From Papaver somniferum (taxonomy: Eukaryota > Streptophyta > Magnoliopsida > Ranunculales > Papaveraceae), in NCBI RefSeq assembly GCF_003573695.1, contig NC_039359.1, forward strand, positions 72,921,292-72,985,291: DNA of 64,000 nt, read 5' to 3'. How positions within the stretch are numbered: the first letter of the stretch is position 1; every line of letters begins with the position of its first letter. Positions 1-11,844 of this stretch are shown here, one piece after another. The translations under genes were made by a program, and so were the position numbers. The notes beneath the pieces were generated by a model that did no database searches, was not told the origin of the DNA, and saw only the letters and a list, made by a program, of their open reading frames with translations.

Positions 1-1603
1 TTGGTGATGAGTGGCAGCTACCAGCAATGTTACACAGCAAGGTAATCATGTCTGACTTTGTCATCCTTGATTTCATTTGAAGTTGCACTTTTTCAGAACT
101 TTACTTTCTTGGTTTAGGTTTCTGAAAAAGCTGGCCTTGGAAGAAGCCTTTACGAAAGATTGAGATCATTGGGTCATTCAAAGCACCTTCTCGACATGCA
201 ATACAGAATGCATCCTAAAATAAGCTCTTTTCCAAATGCCAAATTTTATCAAAATCTGATTCTGGATGCTCCTAGTGTTACCTGTAAAGGTTACGAAAGG
301 CACTATCTTCGAGGGACTATGTTCGGTCCCTACTCATTCATAAGTATCTGTGAAGGGAGGGAGGAAGTAGGCAGTGTTGGAGAAAGCCGCAAAAATATGG
401 TGGAAGTAGCAGTGATCGTGAAAATTGTGCAAGACCTATTTAAAGGTATGCTTTCCGTTAGCTAGAGTGAAAATTTCTAATAGTGCTAGTCTTTTTATAA
501 TACAGTTCTATACTTGTATGCATAGAACACTTTCGAAAAGAAAGAAAAAATTCAAAAGTTGGTTACTGAATAGTACAACATAAGGCTTACCATCAAATGC
601 TTAGAGATCAAACTATTCATCAAGTTCTCGTTAAACATATGAAGGGGCAATCTATAAATAAAGATGGTTTAATATAGTGTCAAAGACATCTTACATTGTA
701 ATCATCGTGTCTTTCTAGTTCTACTGGTGGTAAGTCTTATGGTAGATTTCCAGTCTTCCATCTTTAAAGAGTTGATCTGGGTTGGTCCACAAGCAACTAT
801 TCTGTTTCATTTGCTTACTTGTCTATGAATTTTTGTACTTAAGCTGGCAACCTACTTTAGTCGATGTAGTATCTTAATATATTTATACATATAAGTTTGG
901 GATAACCCTCCCAGAAGCAAGCCTGCCAAGGAAACCGATTTAGATAGCTTGTTTAATAAACTTTTGTGTATCTGCATACTGCTAGTTTGCTAGTTGCTGT
1001 GTCAAATTAATGGTTCAACTGAAGAGGTCCTTACTTTTGCAGCTTGGGCTGGCTCAAGACAGAAGCTGACAATTGGTATTATATCCCCTTATGCTGCTTA
1101 AGTTGCTGCATTACAGGAGAAGATTGGACGAAGATACGAGAAGCTCAAAAATTTTGCTCTGAGAGTGATGCTTGTTGAAGGTTTCCAGGGCGGGGAAGAA
1201 GACATCGTAATCATCTCTACTGTAATATCTGATAGTGGTGGATCAATTGGCTCCCTATCTAACCCCAAGCAGTGGAATGTTGCTTTGACTAGGGCCAGGT
1301 ATGACTTCTAATGGGCTTTGTATAGTGGCAAATATCTGTATGATTTAAAACTGGATCTTATCTTAGCTATTATATTCTCCTTGCAGGCACTGCCTTTGGA
1401 TTATGGGGAATGATAAAACATTGTCTAATAGTGGATCTTGCTGGGAAATGTTAGTCCGGGATGCAAAGGACCGAAATTGCTTTTTTTATGCTAACGAAGA
1501 TAAAGAGCTTGCAAAAGTATTGTTGGAGGCCAAGAAGGAACTTGGTCAATTGGATGATTTACTTAATGGAGACAGCGTGCTTTTCAAAAGTGCAAGGTGG
1601 AAG
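1..1603 (+). CDS. SEN1/UPF1-type helicase C-terminal domain (exons 1-4)
   Basis: Exon 1 ends with GDEWQLPAM (motif III region, GDxxQLPA). Exon 2 has the RNA/DNA helicase motif MQYRMHP, then segments typical of the AAA_12 domain. Exon 3 holds IGIISPYAA, then [10 protein letters not shown] (motif V region) and NVALTRAR (motif VI), completed by HCLWIMGN in exon 4. These are the hallmark C-terminal motifs of the SEN1/UPF1/MAGATAMA3 helicases. The frame is broken by TAA at 1099-1101, inside exon 3 between SPYAA and VAALQEK. Intron 2 (446-1042) contains nothing recognisable. Confidence 0.85.
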
Positions 1604-2184
1604 GTAAATTACTGGTATTTACCAAGTGCCTTAAATTACTTATATAGGAGTTGGACAAATGGAGTTTAATTTATTACGTAACATTATGTAGTACTTATCC
1701 TTAACGTTAGCCTTTTTCGTTTTTCTGAATGTTGTAGGTTCTATTTAGTGATAAATTTAGGAGGTCATTTGGGAAATTGAAGTCTCAAACTCAGAAGTGT
1801 GTTATCCAATTATTGCTTAGGCTCTCTAGTGGCTGGCGACCAAAAAATATCAAGGTAGATTCCCTTTGTGGAAGCTCCTTGCAACTTGTGAAACAGATCA
1901 AGGTTGGAGATCTTTATGTTATCTCTACAGTCGATATTGCCAAATATTCAAGCTATACCCAGGTGTTGAAAATATGGGATATCTTACCTGTAGAGGAGAT
2001 TCCGAAACTACTTACGCATTTGGATGGCATCTTTAGGATGTACACCAGTGAATTCATTGACTACTGCAAGCTGAAAAGGACTGAACAGTACGTGAACTTA
2101 TTTCTAATGTTTTCGCTCTACCTTCTGTGAAATGAAAGTTAGAAACTCAAGTGTCTGTATTTTGTATTACTTTTTTCTATGCAG

Positions 2185-4506
2185 GGATCTAGAATTGCCA
2201 GTTACCTGGGAGGTTTCTGATGATATTGTTCGTTTTAAGGACAGTAGCTGTAGCGAGTTAACTAGTACCTCTAGTTCTGGGATGTTTGATGAAAGAAGTT
2301 GCGTTGAAACCTCAAACGTAAAAGATAGTTTGTTCCTAATGAAGTTCTACTCCTTGTCATCCGGTATGGTGAGTCATTTGCTTTCTGGAAGTGATGGCAA
2401 AGAACTTGACCTTCCTTTCGAATTAACTGATCGAGAATCGGAAGTAATTCTCTATCCTGGAAGTACTTTTATACTTGGAAGGTCTGGAACGGGGAAGACA
2501 ACTATTTTAACCATGAAATTGTTTCGAAGGGGGCAGCAACACTATTTTTCTTTAGAAGGATTTCCCGATGCTGAAAATTGTTCTCCCATGAAAAACTGGA
2601 TGGGAGAGAAAGAATCTGTGTTACGGCAAATTTTCTTGACCATCAGCCCAATGTTATGTTCTGCTGTCAAGAACCAGATTTCTAACTGGAAAAGGTAAAT
2701 GCAGCCTTTTCTTTTGTTTGATTATCTTAGACATTGTTAGTCAGTTAGATGTTGTTTCTTTGTCAGTTCAACCTTTCTTTTGGTTGATTATGTTTTATTT
2801 TGCAGTTTTATGCACTCGGGAAAGAATTCAGCAATACCCAGTTTAGTTGATATGTATGATACTGATCATTCAATTGAGTCGAGGGATACCCCTGATAATT
2901 TTATAAATATTCCACCCGAAAGCTATCCATTAGTCATCACTTTTCGTAAATTCTTGATGATGCTTGACGGAAGTATGGAGAATTCGTACTTTAATAGATT
3001 CAATGAAATAAGGCAACTCTCGCAGGGTCCAAATGGAGTCTCCAAGACATTTGCCTTGAATGCTTTTATAGGTACGAAGGAGGTGAATTATGAGCGGTTC
3101 AGTTCATCCTATTGGTCTCATTTCAATGCCCGTTTTACCAAGAAGCTGGATTCATTGACAGTTTTTATTGAAATAATATCTCATATAAAAGGTGGGATAG
3201 TTTCTGGTAGGGTACTTGATTTTCACCTCAGCAGGGAGGATTATGTGTTACTATCTGAGGGACGAGTGTCCACCGTTAGTAAGGAGCAACGGCAGATGGT
3301 ATATGATATTTTTCTTGATTATGAGAAGAAGAAATTAATGAAAGATGAATTTGATTTGGCTGATTTAGTCATTGACCTTCATCGCCGACTGAGAAATGGG
3401 AGCTATCACGGTGAGGACATGGATTTCATTTATATAGATGAAGTCCAGGATCTGACCATGAGACAAATTAGTCTCCTTAAATATCTATGTAAAAATTCTA
3501 TGGAAGGGTTTGCTTTCTCGGGTGATACTGCTCAAACTATTGGCAGGGGGATAGATTTCAGATTCCAGGACATTCGGTCTTTGTTTTATAACGAATTCCT
3601 TTCAGAATGTGGAAGTAATGGCAAGGATAAACTAAAAGAGAAGGACCAAATTTCAGATGTTCTCCATCTGAATCAAAACTTGCGTACCCACTCTGGTGTT
3701 CTCAATTTATCTCAGAGCGTAATTGATCTTTTGTATCACTTTTTCCCGCTCTCTGTTGACATCCTAAGTCCTGAAACAAGCTTTATACACGGAGAGGCGC
3801 CAGTGTTACTTGAATCTGCAGGTGATGAAAATGCAATAGTCACAATTTTTGGCAATCAAGTAAATGAGGACAGGAGTATGACTGGCTTTGGAGCAGAACA
3901 GGTTATCTTAGTTCGTGATGAATCTGGGAAGAAGGAAATAATTGAATATATTGGAAAGAAAGCACTTGTTTTGACAATACTTGAGTGCAAGGGCCTTGAG
4001 TTTCAGGTGAGTAATCGTTGGATTGGTTTCCATTTGAATCCTTCTTATTTATCTAGTACGTGTTTGTCGTTACCTATAAAGACCCTTAACTACATAAAAA
4101 ATTAACTTCGATTTTTTACTATATGTCGTGTGGTTTATGGCAACATTCACAGGATGTCCTATTATACAACTACTTTGGAACAACTCCTTTAAAGAATAAG
4201 TGGAGACTTGTGTATGAGTATATGATGGAATGCAAGTTACCCATGTCCAACGAACAGAAGTCATTTCCAAGTTTTAGTCAGACCAAACACAAAATGCTCT
4301 GCTCTGAACTGAAGCAGCTGTACGTTTCTGTAACTCGTACTAGGCAAAGATTGTGGATCTGCGAGAATGAAGGGGAATTCTCGAAGCCTATATTTGATTA
4401 CTGGAAGAAGTTATGTCTTGTTCAGGTTAGAAAAGTTGATGAATCTTTTGCACGGGCAATGCAAGTTGCAAGCAGTGAAGCAGATTGGAGTTCACGTGGG
4501 ATCAAG
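2185..4506 (+). CDS. UvrD/Rep-like SF1A helicase module (exons 6-8)
   Basis: Exon 6 carries the Walker A loop GRSGTGKTT (2477-2503). Exon 7 carries Walker B DEVQD (3437-3451), then GDTAQTIGRG (motif III, about 3521) and NQNLRTHSGV (motif IV). Motif V, ECKGLEFQ, ends exon 7 at 4006 and continues as DVLLYNYFG in exon 8. Motif VI, YVSVTRTRQRLW, lies at about 4321-4356. All SF1A motifs are visible with catalytic residues in place. The exon 6-7 and 7-8 joins keep frame (W-K-S-F and F-Q-D-V). The module lies downstream of a nonsense codon, so it would not be made from the full-length frame as it stands. Confidence 0.87.
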
Positions 4507-4585
4507 GTTTGTTTACAGTACTTCATCCTAACAGGCTGAAACATGATCTTACGTCATACTTATCTATTATAAAATAATTGTGCAG

Positions 4586-6933
4586 CTGTTCAATGAGGGT
4601 AACTTTGAGATGGCAGCAATGTGCTTCGAAAGGGCTCAAGATTTATACAGAGCAAAATGGGCAAAGGCTGCTGGACTAAGATCTTCTGCCGACCACATGT
4701 GAGGTTCAGATTCGGAACTGGCTCGTAGTTCTTTATTAGAGGCTGCCGAGATTTATGATACCATTGGGAAGGCTGAGTTGGCTGCCAGATGTTATATTGA
4801 CTTGAAGGAGTTTAAAAAAGCAGGTCTGCACCATTTTTTCTTATACCAAGCATATTACTTAGTATGACTTGGTATACATGATAATGTTTTCTATCTAGAA
4901 CTCTGTGACATTCCCTCGTTAATTTTTTATTATATTTGGTGAAATATGAATTTCTTTTGGAGTCATGAAAATAGATATGAATTGCTATGTACTGTTGGAT
5001 TACAGTCTTTCTGGTTGATAGGGTTTCTCTTTGGTAGTCTTTCTTCACCCGTTAACGTGTTAATTACTTTTGATGGCTTATGTAATGTTTACTTACTTTT
5101 ACCTCCCAGGTATGCTTTTTTTGGAGAAATGTGGTGACTCAATGCTTGAGGATGCTGTTGACTGTTTTTCGCTAGCTGGATGTTGGTCTATTGCAGCTGA
5201 AGTATGTGCTAAGGCTAATTATTATACGAAGTGCTTGTCAATGTGTACCACTGGTAATCTCTTTAAAACGGGTCTTCATTACATAAAAATCTGGAGGGAA
5301 AGAGAAGATGCAGATGCCGATTTAGTCAAACATCAAGAACTGAAAGAAACGGAACAGCTGTTTCTTGAGAGAGCTGCAATTCACTATCACAAATTGAAGG
5401 ATACCAAAAAAATGGTGAAATTTGTTCAGGCCTTCAACTCGATGGAGTTAAGACGCACGTTCTTGAGGTCTCGGGGTTATCTTGATGAGCTCATGCTATT
5501 AGAAGTACATTCTGGCAATTATGTGGAGGCTTCCAACATTGCAAGGCATAAAGGAAATTCTGACCTGCTTCACTTCTTCAAGACATCTTTCCCTGCAGAC
5601 TCAAAAATGATGCTGGAAAGTATGTTAAGTTTTAGAAAAACTGAGCTTTGGAAGAATCTAATTAGACAGAGTATGGTTGAAGACGTCATGGGCTCCACGG
5701 CAAAGTTGAAACATGGTCAGTTTTGGAGAGTGGTGATGTTGGTATTAATGTCTGCAGATCTTAATGATGAATTATATCAGGAGATAGTAAAGCGTTCTGT
5801 TCACATCCCGAAATGGGAATTATTCCTGAAGGAGTTTAAACAGTATATGCGTTCAGGATTGTTTACGTTGTCTTTTGCTAAGAAGTTTAGCGAGGCACTA
5901 CAATATACATTCTGTGCCAATTGGAGGAAACAGTCCGCCTATGTCTCACCAGACTGCTTTATATATCTTCTTGAAGGGTACATGTGTTTTCATTACAAAA
6001 ACTTATCTCATTGAAATGCTTTCGGTTGAGAACTGGAATTGGAACTCGAATACCATTGAAACAGCTGATTTTAGTGAACTTGTGGCAAGCTTCTCTAGTT
6101 TTGTCTCAGACGTGGTGCATCAACATGTTCTAAGTGGGGAGGGCGCTGTGGATTGGATTATGAAGACTGATTTTTTTGTCGAAAACTTTTCGGCAATCGT
6201 ATTGAGAGTGTTTAAATTGATTACTTTAATGGCTAAGAACTACAATTTGTTTCTTCCTCTGTTACACAAGCTAATGGTAAGTAACGGAGTAACTTCCCAA
6301 CTTCCGCCGAAGTTATGTGAGGTCCTTTACAGTGGTTTAGTGGACCAAAAACCTGTCATCGACGAAGCATTTAAAGCAATTGGGGATCCTTTGGTCATTC
6401 TGTTTTCAGGAAATCATCGTCCGGAACCCTGCCCCGATTCTATATTTATAGAAATGGATGGGATCCATTGCAAAGAAGACATAATTCGATTGATTTCCCT
6501 AGATAACCCAAATTCTGACAAAAAAGAGTCCTTAGACATTTCAGAGACTATACACCCCAGTGATGTGAACTGTACTTCGTGCAATACTGATCAGGGAAAT
6601 GAAGTGTGTGATATCAGGAGGAGTTATATGCATTTTTGGAATACATTTGATATTTCAAAGTTTAAAACGGAAGAGGTTGAGGGTGAACCAGTGATAAGTG
6701 CTGTTAGCAAACTCCAAATGAAGGTCAGTAAAATGTTTTCTTTGTTATAAATTTTCCATTTTCAGGAAAGTTGCTAATGGTTTTCTTTTCTCCGTTTAGG
6801 TTGAGGTAGAGGAATGCATCCGTGTTCTTGGTGGCACTATCACAAAACTTAACAAGAATGGGTCTGCTGGTGATTCTGAAGCAGAAACCATGCTTAGCGA
6901 ATTGAATCAACTCTCTGCTTCTTTAAGCATCAG
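4586..6933 (+). CDS. TPR-like helical region of the helicase gene (exons 9-11), broken
   Basis: Exon 9 (4586-4823) starts LFNEGNFEMAAMCFERAQD, a TPR-like helix pair, and continues after the TGA at 4700-4702 with LLEAAEIYDTIGKAELAARC in the same frame. The TGA stands where the flanking reading suggests an Arg codon. Exon 10 (5110-6723) continues with EDAVDCFSLAGCWSIAAEVC and further alpha-helical repeats. The reading frame changes near 5970-5990, between CFIYLLEG and FITKTYLIEML; no intron fits there, so a small indel is the likely cause. Exon 11 (6800-6933) is VEVEECIRVLGG and following, ending in a clean donor. TPR-like regions normally mediate protein contacts; the partner is unknown. Confidence 0.8.
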
Positions 6934-7499
6934 GTTAGTTCTAATTTGAATATACTTTACTGATATGCTATGTCTGGATGCAGTATTTACTATTTGTTTA
7001 CGGAGGAGCTATGCAAGTAAATAGTGATATAAACTGGTTTAGTATAAAATCTCAAGGTTGAGTGCTGTGGTTATTTTCTGCCAAACTGAATGAAACTACA
7101 CTCTTTTACGAGTATTCTTTAGGCACAACCTTCACTCAAATTTTGGATTCCCTCTTTCATTATTGCCTTTTTTCTCTCTTTGAGTGGCCAGCTTGTACAG
7201 GAGAATAGTGAGTGACTTAGTTGATATATATTCTCAAACAAATCTACACAAATAGTACTGTTCACATATAATATCTACTAAGAATTTCATGGTTGTTCAG
7301 CAGCACTAGAGTAATATGTACATTTGCATGGTCCCCTCTTGTAGGAGAGTTGTGTACAAAAACATCGATAAATGAAGCAAGATTAGTACTAATAGTGATT
7401 TCATGCCAATGTTAATATATGACGATTCTACAAGAATAATAATGCACTCTTTATTTCAAGTTAACGGTTTTAATTATATGCTTATAGTCTTTTTCTTTC
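6934..7499. other. 5' part of the last intron, no gene seen
   Basis: AT-rich intronic sequence between the donor at 6934 and the LINE fragment. No coding signal on either strand was recognised. Confidence 0.6.
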
Positions 7500-8215
7500 T
7501 TTTTTTCACTTGAAAGGGCAAAGTTTATTAAAAGAAAAACTCAGTCACTAGAAAGTGACCAAGCTTAGAAAGTTACATGGATGCTTGCATCAGAGCATCC
7601 CAATTAAATAAAAGCATAGACAGACCATAGTTTTTAAAAATATCTGTGTTAATTGTCCAATTGAACAACAAACACTTGACATCGGATATGATCTGCTCAC
7701 TATTCTTCTCCATATTATTGTGAAGCCTGTTATTGCGCTCTTTCTAGATGCACCACCAGATAGCAAAAGGCAAATAGTTCTACAGTCTCTTAATTCTGTT
7801 TCTGCTTTTCTTATTACGCCACCCCCATAGAGTTCTTCTAACATCACTACAATGTACCCAAACAACACCAAAACTCTTCAGAAAATAATCCCACACAGTA
7901 TAAGTAATGTCACAATGCAAGAAAAGATGAGAGTTAGTCTCAGTGTGACTGCCACAGAGCAAACAAGTTGAATCTTGAACCAGACCTGCATTGTACATAT
8001 AATCATTTGTTGGAGCACCATCATAGCATAGACACCAGACCAAAAAAGCTACTTTGAAAGGGATTTTAGGGTTCCATAAATGCTTATCTGGAAAAGCAAG
8101 CAAACCCTCAGTCTCCAATGCCTCATAAGCACTAGCCACAGAAAAGCCTTTCCCCTTACCATAGATCCAATGCCTGTCATCTTCTGCCACAACCATATTA
8201 AGAATAAGCTACATT
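7500..8215 (-). mobile_element. 3' fragment of an L1-type LINE inside the helicase intron
   Basis: The minus strand (from about 8196 down) reads a zf-RVT domain typical of plant LINE ORF2 ends: WNPKIPFKVAFLVWCLCYD, then CLLCGSHTETNSHLFLHC, the C-x2-C...H...C zinc-binding pattern. Another frame continues it with PFAIWWCI-like and ERNNR-like segments, so at least one frameshift is present. No reverse transcriptase core remains, so this is a 5'-truncated, dead copy. It is antisense to the host gene and explains why intron 11 is 1.5 kb while the other introns are mostly under 0.6 kb. The element boundaries are approximate; no target duplication was identified. Confidence 0.8.
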
Positions 8216-8450
8216 TGAGACTGCGATTCTTTCCTTTGTCAATTGTCGAACAGCTATATTGTAACCCTTATATAACACTATGTAGCATGATATTAGCATA
8301 AGCTACATCCTTTTGAACTTTTATTCTTACATCATCCTTAATTAATACGTTGGTTGTACCGTTAGTTACTGTTCCTACAAATTTTCCTAAACCATCTTTA
8401 AGGATCATAATATTTGTTTGCTCATGCCCACTTTTTGTGTTTTCTTTCAG

Positions 8451-8646
8451 TGACAATGAACTGCAGCATAATATTTCAACAATTGAAGCTCTTTTTAAGA
8501 AGTTGAGCATGAGGGAACAGACGTTAAGAGAACCGATGGACTCTTTGTTTTTGGATGCCAATGTTTCTCCAGAAGTCCGAAATAATAACAGCAAGAGGAA
8601 GGAAAATCTGAAGAGGAAGAAAAAAGGCAAAGGCAAGAGGAGGTAG
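8451..8646 (+). CDS. Last exon of the helicase gene, basic tail
   Basis: The acceptor TTTCTTTCAG at 8441-8450 joins exon 11 in frame (SIR/S-DNELQHN). The exon ends with a strongly basic tail containing KRKENLKRKKKGKGKRR and TAG at 8644-8646. The tail looks like a nuclear localisation signal. Confidence 0.82.
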
Positions 8647-8736
8647 AACATGTATGCGTTCCCCATCAGAGGTGTTGATGTGTACCTAGTTGTTCCTGAT
8701 CATTTTCATTTTGTACACTTCCTTGAGAGAACATTA

Positions 8737-8910
8737 CCTGGGATTGAAGCATGAGTAAGCTCGAGTAAAGAAGACATGTCTGAATTCCAACGTCATGAGT
8801 AACTTCCTGCAACTATCTCTTAGTAGTATATGGGATGACCATAAAATGATTTTCTTCCTGTTTTTTCACTTCTTTTTGTATCTTTTTGTTTCTTGTCTTT
8901 TGGCACTTGG
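8737..8910 (+). pseudogene. 3'-terminal relic of a third BAHD acyltransferase
   Basis: About 90 bp downstream of the helicase stop the sequence matches the 3' end and 3' flank of the intact BAHD gene at 14750-14920. It reads GIEA, then a TGA stop where the intact copy has Trp, then SKEDM and RHE, a second stop, and the same terminal TAG followed by shared 3' flank (AAAATGATTT, TTTTTGTATC). Only about the last 27 codons survive. It shows that the BAHD array once extended to the left and that a deletion or rearrangement joined its tail to the helicase 3' flank. Confidence 0.72.
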
Positions 8911-9308
8911 CTTTTCTCCTGGCCTGGACTGCTCAAGGTGAAATTCTGATTTTCTTTTTTTATGTATACTAACATGTTTTCCAACAGTCATTGGTCAGTT
9001 GATTGCAAAGTTGTTCAACTAGTGGCTGCCCATATACTTTATTTGTGTGCAGTTAACATTCTGAACAGAACGGTCTAATAATTGGAGCCCGTCAGCCCGC
9101 CCATAAAGTTTTTTATACTATCTACCTACCTATCATTTAACTGGACCACTAAAGCATTAACTAAGCCCTGGTTTCACTTCTGAAGAAACCCCTTTTCTCT
9201 TCTCTTCAAACACTTACTCTGAAACACTGCACCAGAACACTCAGCTGTAAAAACTAACCACAACCCATTTCTTCCCTCTCTCTCAATCTCAAACCCATCC
9301 TTATTGAT
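8911..9308. other. Intergenic, no gene seen
   Basis: T-rich sequence between the BAHD relic and the LpxA-like relic. Only short spurious frames; no domain recognised. Confidence 0.55.
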
Positions 9309-11844
9309 ATGTTTGGTTGTTTGATATTGCAGATGTTTCTCGGGAGAGAAGTAGCTTTGAAGAAGTTTCATCTGAAACCAAGTCTAGTTTTATTACACCC
9401 AGCTAATGCTGTTATTGATCAGGTATTAAATACTCTTGTTTTCTTAATTTTTGTGTTAATCGTGTGTACCTTGGTTGCAATCACAGTTCCTTTTCTCAGT
9501 GCAGTTTATTTTTTTGTTCTAATAGACAAAATTACAAACAGTTAGGCTACATTTATGAAATGTTTTAAGTTCGTATTTGTCCATTGATCCATACACAAGT
9601 TATGCATACAAATTGTAGGGTATTGCTTCGTATTATAATCGTGCAACAATGGGGAAGTTTGTGTTCTTTTATGTGTTTCATCATATATTTGGTTTTTATA
9701 AACAGGATGTTGTTACTATAGTATATGGTGAAAATTGGTAAAGCTTGCAAACTGTATCCTGGGAGTCACATTTTTAGGGAGATACGGAGCTAGGGGAACG
9801 GTGCACTTTAATGACGTGAGCGTTACAATTTTTCCATTTCTGTAATTTATATCTGGTTTCAATTATTGTTCTTCTTTTAATCAAACAAACACCTCACATG
9901 GTGTTTGAAATTTACTTTTTTCTTTTCAGTGTTGTTCTTGGGGTAGTTATTTGCTGCTGCTCGTGGAGTAATTGTTTGCTTTCAAACTGTGTCAGGCAGT
10001 GGTGCCATTGTTGGAGAAGACATTCCAGGGCGTACAACCATTGGATGCAATAACATTATCGGACACCATGTGGTGGTTGGAGTGAAGTGCCAACATATGA
10101 AATACAAGGTTTGTTTCTTTCTATGACTGATTTAAATGAAAGATCAGTACTGGAAAGCAAGAGACTTAAGCTTCCATGATGCTTAGGAGTACACTTCAAA
10201 CCTCAAATAGTTGCATCCTCAAGAGTTCAAGGGTGGCAACCTCACTAAGGGGCCTCTTTTGCTTGTTTTTGGCATGTGCAAATAATCACTCTGGTCCAAT
10301 ATTGATTTACGAAACTCTAGTAAAGTAGCAATTTTGATTGGCGCTTTAATGGCCTTTGTCATAGGAATAAGATATTTGATAATCTGTGTATTACTTTTGG
10401 TTAGCCAGGGAGCGATTGTTTCCTCGATGTTGGTGAAAACAATGAGATCAGAGAGTATACCTCAATTCATCGATCTTCAAAATCAAGTGACAGAAAGGTA
10501 TGGGGATGCTGTGACTAGTTGAAATTTAATATATATATATATATATATACTAATCCTATAAATAAGATTTCGTATATTGATTGGCAGCCATTATTACTAG
10601 GTTATTGATGACAACAATCTTATTATGGGATCTTGTCATATTGCCCATGACTGCAAACTTGGTAACAACGTTGTATTTGCAAACAATGCTCTCATAGCAG
10701 GACATGTTGTGGTTGAGGTAAGTATCTGTCTGGCATAGTTTAATACATCCATTGCATATTTCAACTCGTGAAAATCGTAGTTTGTAGTAACTGTAATGTA
10801 GGACTATGCTCACACTGCAGGCGCTGTTGTTGTCCATCAATTCTGTCATCTGTGTTCACATTCTTTTATTGGTGGTGGAGTCTGTGGTATGCTTCTATTT
10901 TTCCTCTGAATAATTAGAAAACTATATTCCATTGTCGTTAGAGTTTCTGCTGAACTAAGTATATCAGTCGAAACTGTTACAAGTCTAAAATGTCAAGTCA
11001 AATGAATCAGACAATCTTTTTAGCATTTAGAATGATAACAAGTCTAAAATGTTACAAACTTTTATAGGTTTCACAAGATGTTCCAAAGTACATGATGGTT
11101 ACTGGTGATAGAGCTGACCTCCGCAGATTAAATTTGGAGGGTCTACGGCGCAGTGGATTCTCCAGCGAAGAGGTTGTCCTTATTTGATTTCAATATAGTT
11201 TAGTTTTTTTTTTAACTCACTTTCATAGCGTGATTATTTTTCTTGTATCTGTTATTAATCTATCTTTATATGCTTGAATTTTTTTCTGTTGTTTCTCCGG
11301 TGTTATAGCATACTGCTGAGGGCAATATTTAAGGTTAAAGGCATGAGGAGAGCGTATCAAAAGATTTTCATTCCAGTTGATGGAAAGTTTGGGGGAAGTG
11401 AAGATCGTCTCACTTAAGTGGTAACCTGGTTTTCTTGGTTTGCCCAGCATCACATATTTTGAATTCCTTAGAACAGAGTTGTTTTATTATGACAGCAGCA
11501 ATTGAAAGAAAAGAACCAAGGTGTGAATTACACATAGATGATCCAAGTGCTTCTATCCTTGTTTTAACATAACATAGATATTCCGAGTGCTTAGCAGAAA
11601 CTTAACTGAACGTGATTCAATAGAAATATGATTACACTAATTAAAGCAACACCAATTATACAAAAGCAGATTTATCTCCCACAAATCTCCTGCATCATTT
11701 GAGTAACTTTTACTTCAATTGTAGGAGCAAACTAAAGATTTAGCTATGCTGAATGTTGTATGCTCAATGGTGCAATCTATTCGGGACTCTTTTGGGCAAG
11801 ATCGCCGTGGAATTTGCAAGTTTAGGCATTGGAGTGGCTCTTGA
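9309..11844 (+). pseudogene. LPXA: Plant LpxA-type UDP-GlcNAc acyltransferase, broken multi-exon copy
   Basis: The family transfers a hydroxyacyl chain to UDP-GlcNAc, the first lipid A-like step, and is mitochondrial in plants. Exon segments: to 9422 (LHPANAVIDQ), 9706-9815 (GKACKLYPGSH), 10000-10108 (GEDIPGRTTIGCNNIIGHHV), 10409-10497 (NNEIREYTSIHRSSK), 10601-10717 ([17 protein letters not shown]), 10802-10886 (HTAGAVVVHQFCH), 11068-11172 (VSQDVPKYMMVTGDRADLRR), about 11343-11417 (RRAYQKIF) and 11725-11844 (SIRDSFGQDRRGICKFRHW, stop). The hexapeptide left-handed helix repeats and the catalytic HxxHD-like stretch SCHIAHDC are visible. Frame breaks: exon 2 loses residues and shifts near 9775, exon 4 joins out of frame, and an extra base near 10880 disrupts GGGSV-V. 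A TAA stands at the end of exon 8. Splice sites are largely conserved, so this is a DNA-level duplicate or a decayed gene, not a retrocopy. Confidence 0.8.
10528..10549. repeat. (AT)n microsatellite
   Basis: About eleven AT dinucleotides in the intron between exons 4 and 5 of the LpxA relic. Confidence 0.9.

Larger units (their letters stand above)
1..8646 (+). pseudogene. SEN1/UvrD-like double helicase gene (TRANK1-like), 3' part, apparently decayed
   Basis: Multi-exon gene entering from the left edge. Exons read from splice sites and continuous frame: 1-41, 118-445, 1043-1298, 1387-1603, 1738-2087, 2185-2694, 2806-4006, 4153-4506, 4586-4823, 5110-6723, 6800-6933, 8451-8646 (stop TAG). Order of modules: C-terminal part of a SEN1/UPF1-type SF1 helicase, a linker, a UvrD/Rep-like SF1A helicase, a long helical TPR-like region and a Lys/Arg-rich tail. 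This order matches plant proteins annotated as TPR and ankyrin repeat-containing protein 1-like or UvrD-like helicases, probably nuclear, function poorly known. Lesions: TAA at 1099-1101 (A-A-stop-V-A where the family has Gln), TGA at 4700-4702 and a frame change near 5970-5990. Splice sites and the rest of the frame are conserved, so inactivation looks recent; sequencing error at these sites is the alternative. Confidence 0.85.
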
